Below are positions 31,823 to 43,071 of a DNA stretch of 64,000 nt, in pieces. The DNA is from Apiotrichum sp. Y4204 (Eukaryota > Basidiomycota > Tremellomycetes > Trichosporonales > Trichosporonaceae). The DNA lies in NCBI GenBank assembly GCA_025531455.1, contig JAMYHL010000066.1, positions 163,111 to 227,110 of the forward strand, written 5' to 3'. The position numbers and the translations under genes were made by a program. The notes under the pieces were generated by a model. It made no database searches and was not told the DNA's origin. It was given only the letters and a program-made list of their open reading frames with translations. Position 1 is the first letter of the stretch. Every line of letters starts with the position of its first letter.

Positions 31823-33922
31823 TTACTTCTTCTTCTTCTTCTTCCCACCAACGACAACCAGGTCCCCGCCCTCTCCGCTCGCGCCGCCCCCTTCCTGGAT
31901 CTTCATCCCGGCCTCGAGCGTGAACATGAGGTCGCGCACCGTCTCCTCGAGCGACCTGACTTCGGCAACCTTGTCGTCGCGCGCAGCGCGTACCGCGTCG
32001 AGGTCGGTGCGGAGCTTGGTGATGCGGGCAGTGAGGCCCTGGTTCATCGCCTGTTCCGAGCCGAGGGAGGACTGTAGCGTGCGGGTGAGCTCGAGAGCCT
32101 TGGCGGCGCGCGCCTCGGCTTTCTCCCGCGCGCGCTCCGCCTCCTGACGGCGGGCTTCGGCCTGCGCCGCTGTTGTCTCGGCGGCACGGACACGCTCATT
32201 TTCCGCTTCAAGGGCGGCGATTCGCGACGCCAGCGATTCGTTCTGGTTCTCGTAGTGCTGTCGCATTGCTTCGAGCTGTGACGAGAGGAGGTACGAATAC
32301 TCGAGAGTGATGGCCTCAATAGTGGACATCTTCTCCATGTCGTTCGACGAAGGACCCGCATGGGATTGCGATGCCGGGCTATCGTGACCTTCATGTGGTG
32401 GCGTGGGGGATCCGCGAGGAGTGGAAATGAGATCTGGCGCCCTACTTAGCGGAGGTGGTCGGGTTGGAGTAGTCGAAGTGACCAGCGATGACGCGCTTGG
32501 CAGCTCGACAAGCTTTCCATCGGTCCTCGTCTGGATTAGACGATGCACATAATTGTCACCCTTGTAGTCCCACACACGCTGCGTCTCAATCTCCATTGCA
32601 AGCATGTGTCCGCTCTCCTCCCAGTGCCGACGCGCATGACCTTTGCTGTACCGTCCACAGCCGACGACGCCGCACACCACACATATCCAGTTATCCTCCG
32701 TCTTGTCGCACATGCCGCAGCGGGTGAGGCGCGTCACTTCGTCGCGGCTCTCAGCGTTCGGGCGGCTACCCTGAGCTGAGGAAAGGAGCAGGTGGCTCAC
32801 ACGGCACACCGGACATCGTGAGTCGCCCCACTTGCGAAGGCAGTCGCAGTCAAACGTATGTGCGCATGGTAGTGTCACAAGACCAGTGACTGTCGAGTCG
32901 ATACGCTCGAGGCAGACAGGGCACGACGGCAGCTCGATGCGCTTCTCGGCATTGATGCCCTTGAGCAGTTCTGGGAGCTTGCGCACACGGCTCGCATACA
33001 CGCTTGGAGGGAAGGCGGGCACTGGCACTGTCACGTTTCCGTTCTTGCCGTCCTCGAGTTTGTGTAAAATGAGATGATGGATCCGAATAGCGTGACAGGT
33101 CTCACGCGCGTCCAGAGTCGAGAATGCTCTCCCCGTGAAAATGACCATAAAGTCGCTCGCCTGGAGGGGATCGCGGAACTTGAGAAGGACGATCGAGCGG
33201 TTGGGGGTGGTAGCTTCTCTGATAGTCAGCTATTATGCACTCTTCTTAGCTCACCTGATCATTCGCACACCTTCAAGACAGGTGACCCATCCGCCAAGGA
33301 ACTCGATAAGGTCGGCCGGGCGCATCCACGCGGGAACGGCAAGAATGGCAATCAGGCTCCCATCTTCACCCTCGGCATGGTCACCCGCCCAGCCTTCCTC
33401 GTCCTTTGGTAGTCGCGAGCCCTCGCCATTCTGGCCCTCGAGGCGGGCAACGAGCCCAGGTGGCGGGGCATGCTTGAACAGATGTACCACCCCGCGACCA
33501 ACATGCGAGGCTCCCGACGCAGAGCTGGCATCCACAGGGTTCGGTCCCGGAATGTGCGCTAACAGCGTCTGCAGCGAAAGCGAGTCGGGCGTCTCGGGAC
33601 GCGGCGGCTCCCGCTGCTCGCGTTCACGCTTACGAGGCTTTGGTGTCCTCGGCTTCGGTTTGCTCGTCATGGCGCCAGGAATGGGTGGTTTCTCGGTATC
33701 GTCTGAATCGTGGTGTTCGTCCTTTCCCCTCTCCTCTCTCGCGCGACGTTCACTCCGCTCCCACCGTTCGCGTTCCTCCCGGTCGGTGCGCTTCTCGCGC
33801 GTAAAGTCGACCCAGTCGACAGTGATCTCGCCGAGGCGCCAGTCGTGGTCGTAACTTGCGGCGTCGGCGTCGGGGTGGATGGCGATAATTATGCTGTAGA
33901 CGTCGCTCACGATCGAAGACAT
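31823..33922 (-). CDS. ETP1: BRAP2/Etp1-family RING and UBP zinc-finger protein
   Basis: Two exons (33922-33255 and 33218-31823) give 687 residues. Domain order matches human BRAP2 and yeast Etp1: an N-terminal region with a BRAP2 RRM-like domain (around residues 190-300), a RING finger at about 322-361 (CPVC...CAHTFDCDCL...CPVC), a UBP-type zinc finger at about 390-447 (CGMC, WICVVCG, CGRYSKGHARRHW), and a long coiled coil at about 510-655. The C-terminus ends in a Lys run, as in family members. Etp1 is implicated in ethanol tolerance and turnover in yeast, and BRAP2 binds nuclear localisation signals and acts as an E3 ligase; the role here is inferred from homology. The start lies 224 bases from that of SGT1, transcribed the other way. 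Confidence 0.93.
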
Positions 33923-34146
33923 GGCTAGGCCATGGTGTTGTGAAGGAGGATGATGATGAGGACAGAGACAATGGCTGCTCGTCGATGATGTCGTCTGGCG
34001 CGCACTTTTGGGTGGCGACGGGATCAAAATGTGGATGACGGAGCGAGTGTTGGGTGGAGGTCTGACCGTCGAAGGCCAAAGAAAACAAGAACAAGTCGCG
34101 TCCTTCCTCACTTCTCCACTTCTCACCCACTCTACAAACATCCAAT
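33923..34146. promoter_or_regulatory. Compact bidirectional promoter of ETP1 and SGT1
   Basis: Only 224 bases separate the two divergent start codons, so both genes must share this promoter region. I see no consensus TATA box. Confidence 0.6.
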
Positions 34147-35033
34147 ATGCCAAAAGAGATTCCCTCGCCGAGGTTAGTGAAAGGAATCGGAGCTGGGGTG
34201 GCTACCAAGAAAGCTCCTTCAATCCTCCCCGTCGGCATCCTCACTGACGGCAGATACGACTTCTTCCAGACCGCGACGCAGGTCACCGTGTCGGTGTACA
34301 TCAAGGGCTATGGCGCTTCCCCGCTCCGCGAGGCAGTGAAAGTCTCCTACGGAGCCGCAAGCGTTACCGTTGAGTTGCCGGCACTCGAGGGCGGGGAGGA
34401 GCAGACGTTCACGCTGGCCCCTCTCGCTGGACACATTGTTCCTGGAGAATGCAGCGAGCGCGTCCTGGGCACGAAGGTGAGCTGTCGTACGTCCATCAAG
34501 CTTGCTGACTGCAGATCGAGCTGAGTTTGGTGAAGGACGAGCCGGTGACGTGGCCCAGCGTCCTCGGGCGCGCGGGCGCCCCGGCACTGACCCCCGCTCC
34601 GGCCTCCGCCTCCACCTCTGCGTCCGCGTTGCCAAAGCCGAAGCCGAAGAAGAACTGGGACAAGCTTGCGCTCGACCTCGACGAGGAGGACACCGAGGAC
34701 GGGCCGAATGCAGGCGGTGAGGCTGCGCTGCAAAAGCTCTTTTCGGGGATTTACGCCAACGCCGACGAGAACACGAAGCGCGCGATGATCAAGAGCTTCA
34801 CCGAGAGTGGGGGCACGACGCTCAGCACGGACTGGAGCACTGTTGGACAGGGTGAGTGGGATGGCTGCAGCAGTGGAGAATGACGGGGGTTTCATGTGAT
34901 TGCTGTCCGGCATGGGTCTTAGCAATTATGCCCCGTGACCGCGTCGATCGCTCCAAGCCGCACTCCCAGAGCTCACACCACAGGCACAGTACCCGTTCGC
35001 CCGCCCGAGGGTATGGAGGAGAGGAAGTTGTGA
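34147..35033 (+). CDS. SGT1: Sgt1 co-chaperone (CS and SGS domains, no TPR)
   Basis: Sgt1 works with Hsp90 and Skp1 in kinetochore and SCF assembly. Four exons (34147-34172, 34254-34476, 34515-34851, 34984-35033) give 211 residues. A 26-nt first exon joins to give MPKEIPSPRYDFFQT; reading through the 81-nt intron instead keeps the frame open, but the intron has a textbook gttagt start and ctgacggcag end, and the spliced form matches CS-domain starts. The CS domain covers residues 9-95 (VTVSVYIKGYG). The SGS domain occupies the C-terminus: KNWDKL, GGEAALQKLFSGIYANADE, RRAMIKSF-type segment, then PVRPPEGMEERKL spliced from the last exon. The N-terminal TPR domain of yeast and plant Sgt1 is absent and there is no room for it between this gene and ETP1. 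Confidence 0.93.
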
Positions 35034-35380
35034 TGATAGAGCAAAGACTGACATGCGACATGCGAGGATGCGGCCTTACGGAAGTTGACAAGAGGTTCCA
35101 AGGCGCACAGGTTCCATAGCGGGGCACTGATGAGCTCTTACCCGAACTGACTGTTCCAAGCCTACTGGTCCATCGGATGAAGTCCTCCAAGAGTGGATCC
35201 ACAATGCGCGGGGCTCCCATCGGCTGTTCTTGCTATGTCCAGCTACCCACTTTGGCCCCCTCGTGATCCCTCGAATATCACCTCCCGGCTCCGGACCCGG
35301 GCCGCCACCTCCGCGAATCTCGGCCGACGGCCGGCCCATCCCTCGACATCGAAAAAGGCGCTGGGACTCGCGTCCAGCTC
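35034..35380. other. Intergenic region between SGT1 and tRNA-Glu
   Basis: 347 bases holding the SGT1 3' flank and the tRNA 3' flank. Nothing else recognisable. Confidence 0.5.
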
Positions 35381-35477
35381 TTCTCCGCCAGGGAGTCGAA
35401 CCCTGCTCTATCGCGATCTTCCTGTTGGAAGGCTCTCTCTTGAGAGGCGATTATACTAACCGATATACTAGCGAAGA
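35381..35477 (-). tRNA. tRNA-Glu (CUC) with a 25-nt intron
   Basis: Reads from 35477. The acceptor is TCTTCGC paired with GCGGAGA, the D arm holds TAGTATATCGGTTAGTATA (typical of eukaryotic Glu/Asp tRNAs), and the anticodon stem is ATCGC/GCGAT with loop CTCTCA+C, anticodon CTC. The T arm is CAGGG-TTCGACT-CCCTG, the discriminator A. The intron (25 nt) follows position 37. The mature tRNA is 72 nt. Confidence 0.92.
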
Positions 35478-36171
35478 GGATATTTACGTGTTTGGCGCGT
35501 CTTTCGCGTCGGCGCTCGCGACGCGGACTCGCACGCGAACGACGAGGCGGAGCGGTGAGATGTCGAGATACTAGGAGTCGGGTATCGTAGCTGAGAGTCT
35601 TGGGTACAGAAAACCGTAAAAACACAGACTCTCGGCGCAGGAGAGATCCGGCAGGTTCGCGGAGCGACTCGATGGGCAGTCGCATCTCGTACGAAACGGG
35701 AATCGCCAAGTCAAGTCGCCGAAACAGGAATCGCAACACGTCAACGCCCGCTTACAAGATTCGTAGATCCTCCCACTCCTCGCGCAATGCTTGTAGTCTT
35801 TTGCAAAATTTCATACGTCCTCTGATGCATGCGTTCTGCCGTGTCGAAGACATTATCCTTGTCGAAGAGGAAGATCGCGCAAGTATCAATTGCGACCGAG
35901 GCTAGTGTATATCCGCGCTTGTGACGTCAGGTGCCTCGGTGGAGGTCGTCCACCAGATCGTGGGAGCCAAATAAGCTGGCGTCGTCGTCGAGCGCCGTAA
36001 TTGCCAGCAATTAAGCCCACTGCTGCAGCTGACCAGTTCACACCGACTGTAGATATCTTCCGAGACACCGAGAGCACGCGGTCCCACTCACATATATGGA
36101 CAGAATCCGATGCCAAATATCCAGCATCTCTCCTATCCTCTATCCACCCCAAGCATCAATCATTATCCACA
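35478..36171. other. Intergenic region upstream of cyanase
   Basis: Spacer of 694 bases with the 5' flank of tRNA-Glu and the cyanase promoter. No TATA consensus close to the start and no other gene seen. Some loose internal similarity occurs around 35690-35740 (gaaac-gggaatcgc and gaaac-aggaatcgc). Confidence 0.5.
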
Positions 36172-36987
36172 ATGGCCCCACACACCGCCCTACTCGCCGC
36201 CAAGGCCGCCTCGGGCCTAACATTCGCGCAGATCGCCGAAAAGGTCAACAAGCCCGAAGTGTGGCTTGCGACGCTGTTCTTCGGGAACGCGACCACCGAC
36301 GCAGCGACGGCGGCCAAGATCGCCGCCGCTGTCGGGTGTAAGGATGAGGCGGCGGTCAAGGCTCTCGCGGGACAGGGCGAGGGCAGCCTCGGCGTCGAGG
36401 GCATGGTCGTGCGTGGTGGACAGTGGGAGTGGCCGCCCAAGGTGAGTGCCGAGTGTCCGATTGTAGGGGCTCTAAATCTATGGCTTGGGGGGTCTGGTGT
36501 ACTCTCAGCCATCGCTGCCAGCTGCCATGGCTTCGACGCCATCGCCATCGGTTGTCGTTCCCATCCTGGCTATCGCATTGGGGATTATCAGCCGCAACCC
36601 GATTCGGAGAGCGTCACATGACGCCGTGCCTGCCTCCACCCCCGGCGTCCACTGAGCCTGTTCTCCGAGGCGATGAGCCAAATACTCCTACTTCTTCTTC
36701 CACTGACCCCAGGACCCCGCGCTGTACAGACTATACGAGGTTCTCGTCGTGCACGGGTTCTCGTACAAGGCGCTCATCCAGGAAAAGTTTGGCGACGGAA
36801 TCATGTCCGCCATCGGTGAGAAAACTAATAATACAGTAGCTGAGACCAGACTTCCGCACGAGCGTGGAGCGCAAGGCGGACCCAAAGGGCGACCGCGTGG
36901 TGATTACGCTTGATGGCAAGGTGGGTCCTGGCGGGCAACAGAGGCTGACTACAGTTCTTGCCGTACATGAAGCCCGAGGACTGGTGA
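36172..36987 (+). CDS. CYN1: Cyanate hydratase (cyanase)
   Basis: Converts cyanate and bicarbonate to carbon dioxide and carbamate (which gives ammonia), so it detoxifies cyanate and frees nitrogen. Four exons (36172-36441, 36713-36815, 36850-36920, 36955-36987) give 158 residues, the family's usual size. The catalytic triad falls at the classical bacterial numbering: Arg96 and Glu99 in LYRLYEVL, Ser122 in GIMSAI. The N-terminal helical DNA-binding-like domain ([23 protein letters not shown]) is intact, as is the C-terminal swapped part ([18 protein letters not shown]). The first intron is 271 nt, long for this window; the others are 34 nt. The gene is convergent with DUG2. Confidence 0.97.
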
Positions 36988-37207
36988 ATTGGGTGAATGG
37001 AGGGAATCAGAAGCGGAGCTGTACAGATCAAACATGCGTGATGGTAATGCAGTCGGAAGTGATCATTTGTCAGATTGTGGGTCAATATCTTCCAATCAGT
37101 GTGCGAGTCCCAAGGCCAAAACGTGTGATGTGAGAAGCAATGTTTGCATAGTTACAGTACGCTCTTGCAACCCATCAAGCCCGGAATGCAATGGAATTCA
37201 TCTGGCC

Positions 37208-40200
37208 TCATATCCGCGCCAGCCGGGTGAGATAGCTCTCGACGACCTTTTTCCCGTTATTGAGGTTGAGCAGCCTGATGCGTTCGTTGGCGAGATGTCC
37301 CGCGTCCGAGCTCTGGCCGAGGGGGAGATGCACGCATGGCGCGGCAAACTCGCGCTCGAGCCAGGACATGGTTGGTACGGTGCCGCCCTCGCGGATCTTG
37401 AGCGGCTGCCGGCCCCACACGTCCGCGACCGCGTCCTCGAGTGCGCGGAGGTAGGGGCTGTCGAGGGACGCGAGCCACCAGCTCGCTGCGTGCGTCACCT
37501 TTATATCGAGCGTGTTGGGCGTGTCGAGCGCGGCAAATGTCGTCTTGCAGAACGAAATGAGGCTGGCTACGATCGTGTCCAGATCCTGGTCGGGCACGAG
37601 GCGCATCGCAATGTCCGCGCAGACCCGGCGCGGGATGACCGTCTTGTTTGCGGCGCCGCTTGTCGTGATGTTTGCGATACTGAAGGACGGCTGGCGCCAC
37701 ACGCGCATCAGGTCGTCGAGGCTGCGGCCCGACGCGCGGGACACGCTCGAGAGGAGGTCGAGTTCCTCGGGCGTCTGTGCGCGGACAGAATCGTCTAATG
37801 TCAGAACTTATCTTCCAGGGGCACTCACAGAATCCAGGCAGTTTGACGCCTTGTGTGTCCGCAAGGGTACCCAGCAGGCGCACGAGATCGAACATTGGCT
37901 CGGCAACCAGTCCACCTTCGACACCGTTATGTGCGTCGTCGCCCTCGGAGGACACCGCGAGGTTGGCGTACAGCACACCGCGCATGCCATACACCACACA
38001 TGGGTCGTCCTCGTTTATCCACGTCGAGTTGGAGAGGAGCACGACATCAATGTGTCCTATCGCCGCCTGGCGTCAGTTTCTAGCTTTGGAATATCCCCCA
38101 CCTTGTTCCTCCGCACGGCTTCTGCGAATCCTCGCGACCCGGCCTCCTCCTCGCCCTCAATGAGCATCACGAGATCAACATCAAGCTCGCGGCGCTGGCG
38201 CAGCTCCGCCGCGGCACACGCGACCGCCATGATCGGCCCCTTGTTGTCCGTCACGCCACGGCCGTACAAGTACCCATTGCGGCCGGTGAGCTGCCACGGA
38301 TTGCTCTCCCAGTCCTTCTCGCCGACGGGCTGCACGTCATAGTGTCCGTAAAACAGTACACGGCGTCGCGGCTTGCCCGTGTCCCGCCCCGTAAATGTCG
38401 AGAGGACGAGAGGGTTCTTCCCCTCGTCGCCGGAGATAATCTCCGACGTCGCCCCGAGTTGGAGAAGGATCTTCCGCAGGAGATGCGCGCCCTGCCTGCA
38501 GCTTTCGCGGTGCGCCTCGTCAGACACCGTCGGGAGCGCCACGAGCTTCTTCAAAGCATACAGCATCACGTCGCTGGACCCCTCAATGTCGACGTCGACC
38601 TCGATATCGTGCGCGGGTGAGCGCGCAGTGCTGATCGCCCAGATCTTGAGGAAGCTGTCGTTCCCCGCCGTGATGAGCTCGTACTCATGACCACCAGACG
38701 TGGCAGACGGCACGATCGCCATCGTAAGCACCGGGTCATCATGCGCCTTGAAGCTGGCGGTACAGTCGAACGCATCATCGATGCAGCGCACACTCCCGTC
38801 CTCCGCGCCAGCATACACATCGCACCCGAGGACGAGCATCGCCATGACGTCCGTGTCGTGTGCGTCAATCGTCCGGATACGCGAGCCCGTCTCGAGGTCC
38901 CACACGTCAATCTCGCCAGCCTGGAGACCGGCGTACAGCAGCGAGTCGCGGGAAGTGAGCGAGAGCACAGCACCGGGCAGGCCACCGAACTCTCGCACCA
39001 GCGTGAGTCCGCCGCCGGGCGCACACTCCCATATCTTGACGTCCGAGTCGCCGCTCCCGCTCGCAAGCCACCGCCGACCACCAGGCCGCGGGATCATCTC
39101 CAGCGCATAGACATATCCGTAGTGTGCGTAGAACACGGTCGTATCCACATCGAGCTCGAATTCCACCACCCGGTGCTCTTGGGGAGACGGGGCAACGGCG
39201 ACGGCACGACCACTAGAATTCGAAATCGTCCGCGTGACGGCCGGCGGGGCGGCATCGCGGCGCGCCTCGTGCAGCCGCCCGGCGACCTCGGCGGGGGGAA
39301 CGCCCGGCGCGAACGGGAGTCCCGGCGTGCGCGGCGTGCTCGCCCCCGACCCGGAGCGCATGTCGAGCGGCGGGGTGTCGAAGAACGAATGCGGCTTGTA
39401 TCGCCCGCTGCGGATACTCGGGACCGGACTCGCGCCGCCCTGCAGGCGCACGCGATCGAGCTTGTCCTCGATCCCGTGCACGCTGCTCGCGGCCTCGACG
39501 CTCGGCACGCTCGCGACTGCCGTCGCGGGCAACACGCCCTCTCCCGCGCAGGTGTCCGCTCGTGCCTCCACTGGCGGCGACCGCGCAAAGTTGACCCACT
39601 CGATGGATGTGTTCTGCGCACCAAAGTACAGCGTGCCGCCCTCGCGGTCGTCCCATGCTAGAGAGTAGATGTCGCCCGAGGTGTCGTCGCACGGATGGAT
39701 AATGTAGAGCGGCTTGAACGTCGAGGTGGACCAGATCTGCGTGTGAGTCAAATAAAGGATGTACAGGGCTAGCAGCTGGTCGTCCAATCGTTACAGCTGC
39801 GGACCCAGACTCACCCGCACATCACCGGCACTACTACTGCTCACGAGCCAGCCCTTCTCCTTGACGACGAGGAGGGCGAGCACGCTGCCCGCGTGCCCAA
39901 GCAGGCGGAAGAGGGGCCGCAGGCTCGCGCGGCAAAACACGGTAATCTCATTGTCGCGGCTCTGGCACCCGGCATAGACGTGCGCGTCGTCCGCCGCCAG
40001 GCTCAGGATGCGCCCGTTGCCGACGGACAGCAGATGCGTGAGGGAGGGGAGCACGCCAATGCGCTGGCGCGTGAGTGAGTCGGCTGGCGTCAGTGCGTCT
40101 GCCATGAGAGGGTAAAAGGGTGTGGTCACCGTGAGTTGTCTTTCTTACGTCCTTGAGCGCTCTCAGGATCTCAAGGCCGGCCTCTGCCTTCATGTCACTC

Positions 40201-40260
40201 ACCCTTCCGCATCGGCTCGACTGGCGCCGTCGGGCTCGCGGGGCTCAACCCCCGTGACAT
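37208..40260 (-). CDS. DUG2: Dug2: WD40 plus M20 peptidase, glutathione degradation
   Basis: Subunit of the cytosolic Dug2-Dug3 glutathione hydrolase of fungi. Five exons (40260-40203, 40098-39815, 39736-38102, 38066-37829, 37794-37208) give 933 residues. The N-terminal half is WD40 repeats (VYAGCQSRDNEITVF, GSVLALLVVKEKGWLVSSS, DVKIWECAPG, GEIDVWDLETGSRIRTI, DSFLKIWAI) interrupted by a Pro/Ser-rich insert near residues 180-320. The C-terminal half is an M20 metallopeptidase: FYGHYDVQPV (metal His, catalytic Asp), LYGRGVTDNKGPI (bridging Asp) and LIEGEEEAGS (general-base and metal Glu). Exon 4 restores IGHIDVVLLSNSTW. The start, in a 19-codon first exon, is the least certain element. Convergent with cyanase. 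Confidence 0.94.
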
Positions 40261-40896
40261 TGCGTCAAGAAGAGTGTCTGAACAGATCGGCTCGGTCTAT
40301 TCGCTCCACCCAGAGCGTAGTCGACGTGATATGTGATGGGCGGTTTATTTGTGATGCGCAGTGGAACCTGTGATGCCGCTGGAGGGGTCGTCGAGGTCGT
40401 CGTCTGATGTGATTGCTCGTGTGCAGAGTCCTGCGCAGTCTACGCCAATAGTTCTTTGCGATCCGCGTTACTGGGAAGTGTGTCGAGCAAGAGTTGTAGG
40501 TGTTGTAGGTTGCAGACAATGTGATGTATTGCAGTGCCGAATGGAAGCGATGGATGAGCGAGTCACAATCTCGTCGAATTCATTCATTTGAACTTCGCCA
40601 CAATCGCCATCTTGTGCATCCCGACTGGTCCCCCAAGTCAGTCACGTCATCGCCTCATTCCAATCCCCCAAGTCTTTCGCTCAACTCTGCTGCAACTCGC
40701 AAAAGCAATCAAGTCATATTCACAGCAGTGGCATATAATGTCCACATTACATCAGGCGGGTAAAACCGCGTGGGGGTGTATGTATGTATGCAAGTCTACG
40801 GAACGACCTTGTATGAGTGAGGGTTGGTCGGGGGGTGTTGGAAACAGTGTTCGGAGGGGATGATAAATGTCCTATTAGAAATCAAAAATGCGTACT
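40261..40896. other. Intergenic region between DUG2 and glyoxal oxidase
   Basis: 636 bases holding the DUG2 promoter and the glyoxal oxidase 3' flank. No coding frame or RNA recognised. Confidence 0.5.
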
Positions 40897-43071
40897 CTAC
40901 ATCAACAGCGAGGCGGCGACAAGTCCGAGGGTGGCGATCATGGCGCCGGGGGCGAGTGCGGATGCGCTGCTCTTGGGGTTCTTGTTGTTCTCGACAGCGC
41001 CGGCGGGCGGGGTCTCCGTTTTGCTGGGGTCCTCGGCGCTCTTGGTCTGAGTGGTCTCGGGCTGGATGACGGTCGACTTGGGGAGCTCGCCGTTGGGAGA
41101 AGTCTCCTGCTGGCCAAGCTGGCCGTTGCCGACCATGACCATCTCACCCATTGAAGGGATACCGTTGGCGACGATGAAGAAGAGAGCGGGGCCGGGCTGG
41201 AAGAGGTTGGGTCCGTTCTTGCTGGGAAGCTGCGAAACGAAGAGGGTGGTCTTGTTGGACTTCATGTCGATAGAGTACGAGGTCTCGAGCTCGATCATGC
41301 GCTGGCCAAAGGCGTAACCGTGAGTGTTGAAGCCGCCGCGGATGATAACAACCTTGGTGTTGTTGACCGTCGACTCGTCGGTCGTGTCAAGGGTAAGGTT
41401 GAACGGAGCGCCACCGTACGAGACCGAGGTGGGGTTGCCAGTGTAGGTGGGGCGCTTCTCGTTGTAGAAACCGGGGTACCAGCGCTCAACGTCGGTACGC
41501 GAACGCCACTGCTCGTTGGTGAAGTCGGCGTTGGGGTTTGAGCCCGAGACGAGAATCGACGAGTCGGGGAGAAGGATAGCGGTCGAGTGGTACATGCGCT
41601 CGTTGGGCGACGCGGTCAATCCGTCGCGGGTCCAGCGGGAACCCGAGGCCTTGTTGGGGTTGTAAAGAGCAGGCATGTAAAGCGGGTCCTGGCCGTATCC
41701 GGTGCCGACCGAGTAGTTCTGGTTTCCGTAGCCAGCAGTGCCCATGGCGACACCGTTGCCCATCCAGATGTTGCCGTCAGGCATGAGGACAAACTGACCC
41801 ATCGAACGGCCCTCGGGCATGTTGTCGTCGGTCTCGTACTTGCCAGATCCCTCAGGCGCGATGCGGACACAAGTCTCATCGGCGGGGTAAGCGGTGATGT
41901 TGAAGCCGGGACCGGCGTCCGTGCCCCAGTTGGTGTTGTTCGAGCCGCCGCAGAAGAGGATGGTGGGCTCGTAGTTGTTCTCCGGGGTGAGGGGAAGCAT
42001 AACAGTGGCTCCGGAGGCGGGGTAAACGCGGGCGGCAAACGGCATGTCCTCCATGGGAGTGCTCTCCTTAGTGTTCAGGTCGTAAAGGATGGTCTTGCGG
42101 TTTGCCTGCATGAAGAGCTTGCCAGAGGGCATGAGCCAGACGAGGGCATAGAGGTTGAGGGGGAGAGTGTCGATGAGGAACTGCATGTTGATCTTGCCCT
42201 CGGGGGTGGGAGGGAAGAATTCGTAGGTGGGGTTGTTCTGGTACTGGGTGTTGACATAGCCGCCGTCAGTGTCACCACCGATGACGACGAGCGTGCCGTC
42301 GCCGAGTGTTTCGACCGTGGGGTACCAACGCTTGCTGGTCATCTGGAGCCAGCCGCCAGTGTCATTGTTGACGTCGAAGGTCTGGGTGCCCTGGGTGTAC
42401 TCGCACTTCTCATCGTCACAAGGGTCAAGCATACGGATGGCAGTGCCACCGTCAGTGTTCTTGTATACCTCGGGGCCGGTGGCAGCCTCGCCGCCGGTGG
42501 TGACGGGCTTGTTACCACCAAAGACGGCCCAAGTGCCGTTGCCCATGACAGCTCCGCCGGCACAGAACGTGTTGGAGAAGACGTCCATGGGACGGACTGC
42601 GGAGTTAGCAAAGAGGTCCGAGGCACAAAAGTGTTACAGGTCCGAGGGGCGGGCCAGAAAAATAACAGCAGTGGGCCAGATAGTTTGAGGCACCGAGCGT
42701 TTCAATTCAAAACACCCTACGGCCCGTGTTGCCACGCCGACACGGGACAAACGATATGTAAATCCGTTACTCACTCTTCTGCGACTCAATGTCGTACTCG
42801 ACGGCCCACGCGGGGTGCTCGCCGTACTGGCCGTTGATGCGGAGGGGGTTGTTCTCCGACTTGTCAAGGATGTAGACCTTCTTGGTGGAGCCGAGGAACA
42901 TCTGGGGGTCAGAGACTGTCAACCACGAGTGTGAGCACTCACCATCTGAGCCGAAATACCGGCATCACCGGCGGGGACGAAGGCGAATGGTGCCGGGCCC
43001 TGGGGAGCCTGGGCAGTGACCGAGGCAAGGAAGGGAACCAGTGCCCAGAGGGCAGCTGTGACGGAACGCAT
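40897..43071 (-). CDS. Glyoxal oxidase, GPI-anchored copper radical oxidase
   Basis: Extracellular enzyme of CAZy family AA5_1 that oxidises simple aldehydes and alpha-hydroxycarbonyls to acids with release of hydrogen peroxide. Three exons (43071-42943, 42901-42775, 42596-40897) give 651 residues. A signal peptide is clear (MRSVTAALWALVPFLASVTA). The radical site is complete: Cys97 in NTFCAGG and Tyr177 in KRWYPTVE (the Cys-Tyr cross-link), axial Tyr421 and His422 in RMYHSTAILL, and His511 in NTHGYAFGQR. Several NxT/NxS sites suggest glycosylation. The C-terminus is a Ser/Pro/Thr-rich linker ending in a hydrophobic tail (LAPGAMIATLGLVAASLLM), the signature of a GPI anchor. So it probably acts at the cell surface or wall. 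The second intron is 178 nt. Confidence 0.95.

Noticed and set aside
41587..42837. 416-residue plus-strand frame
   Set aside because: Antisense to the glyoxal oxidase exon 3, composed of Val/Gly-rich shadow translation.
5946..43071. A nitrogen-metabolism gene cluster (D-serine dehydratase, deaminase, amine oxidase, cyanase, Dug2)
   Set aside because: The genes are scattered over 37 kb among unrelated housekeeping genes with mixed orientation and no shared promoter motif visible; chance proximity is sufficient.
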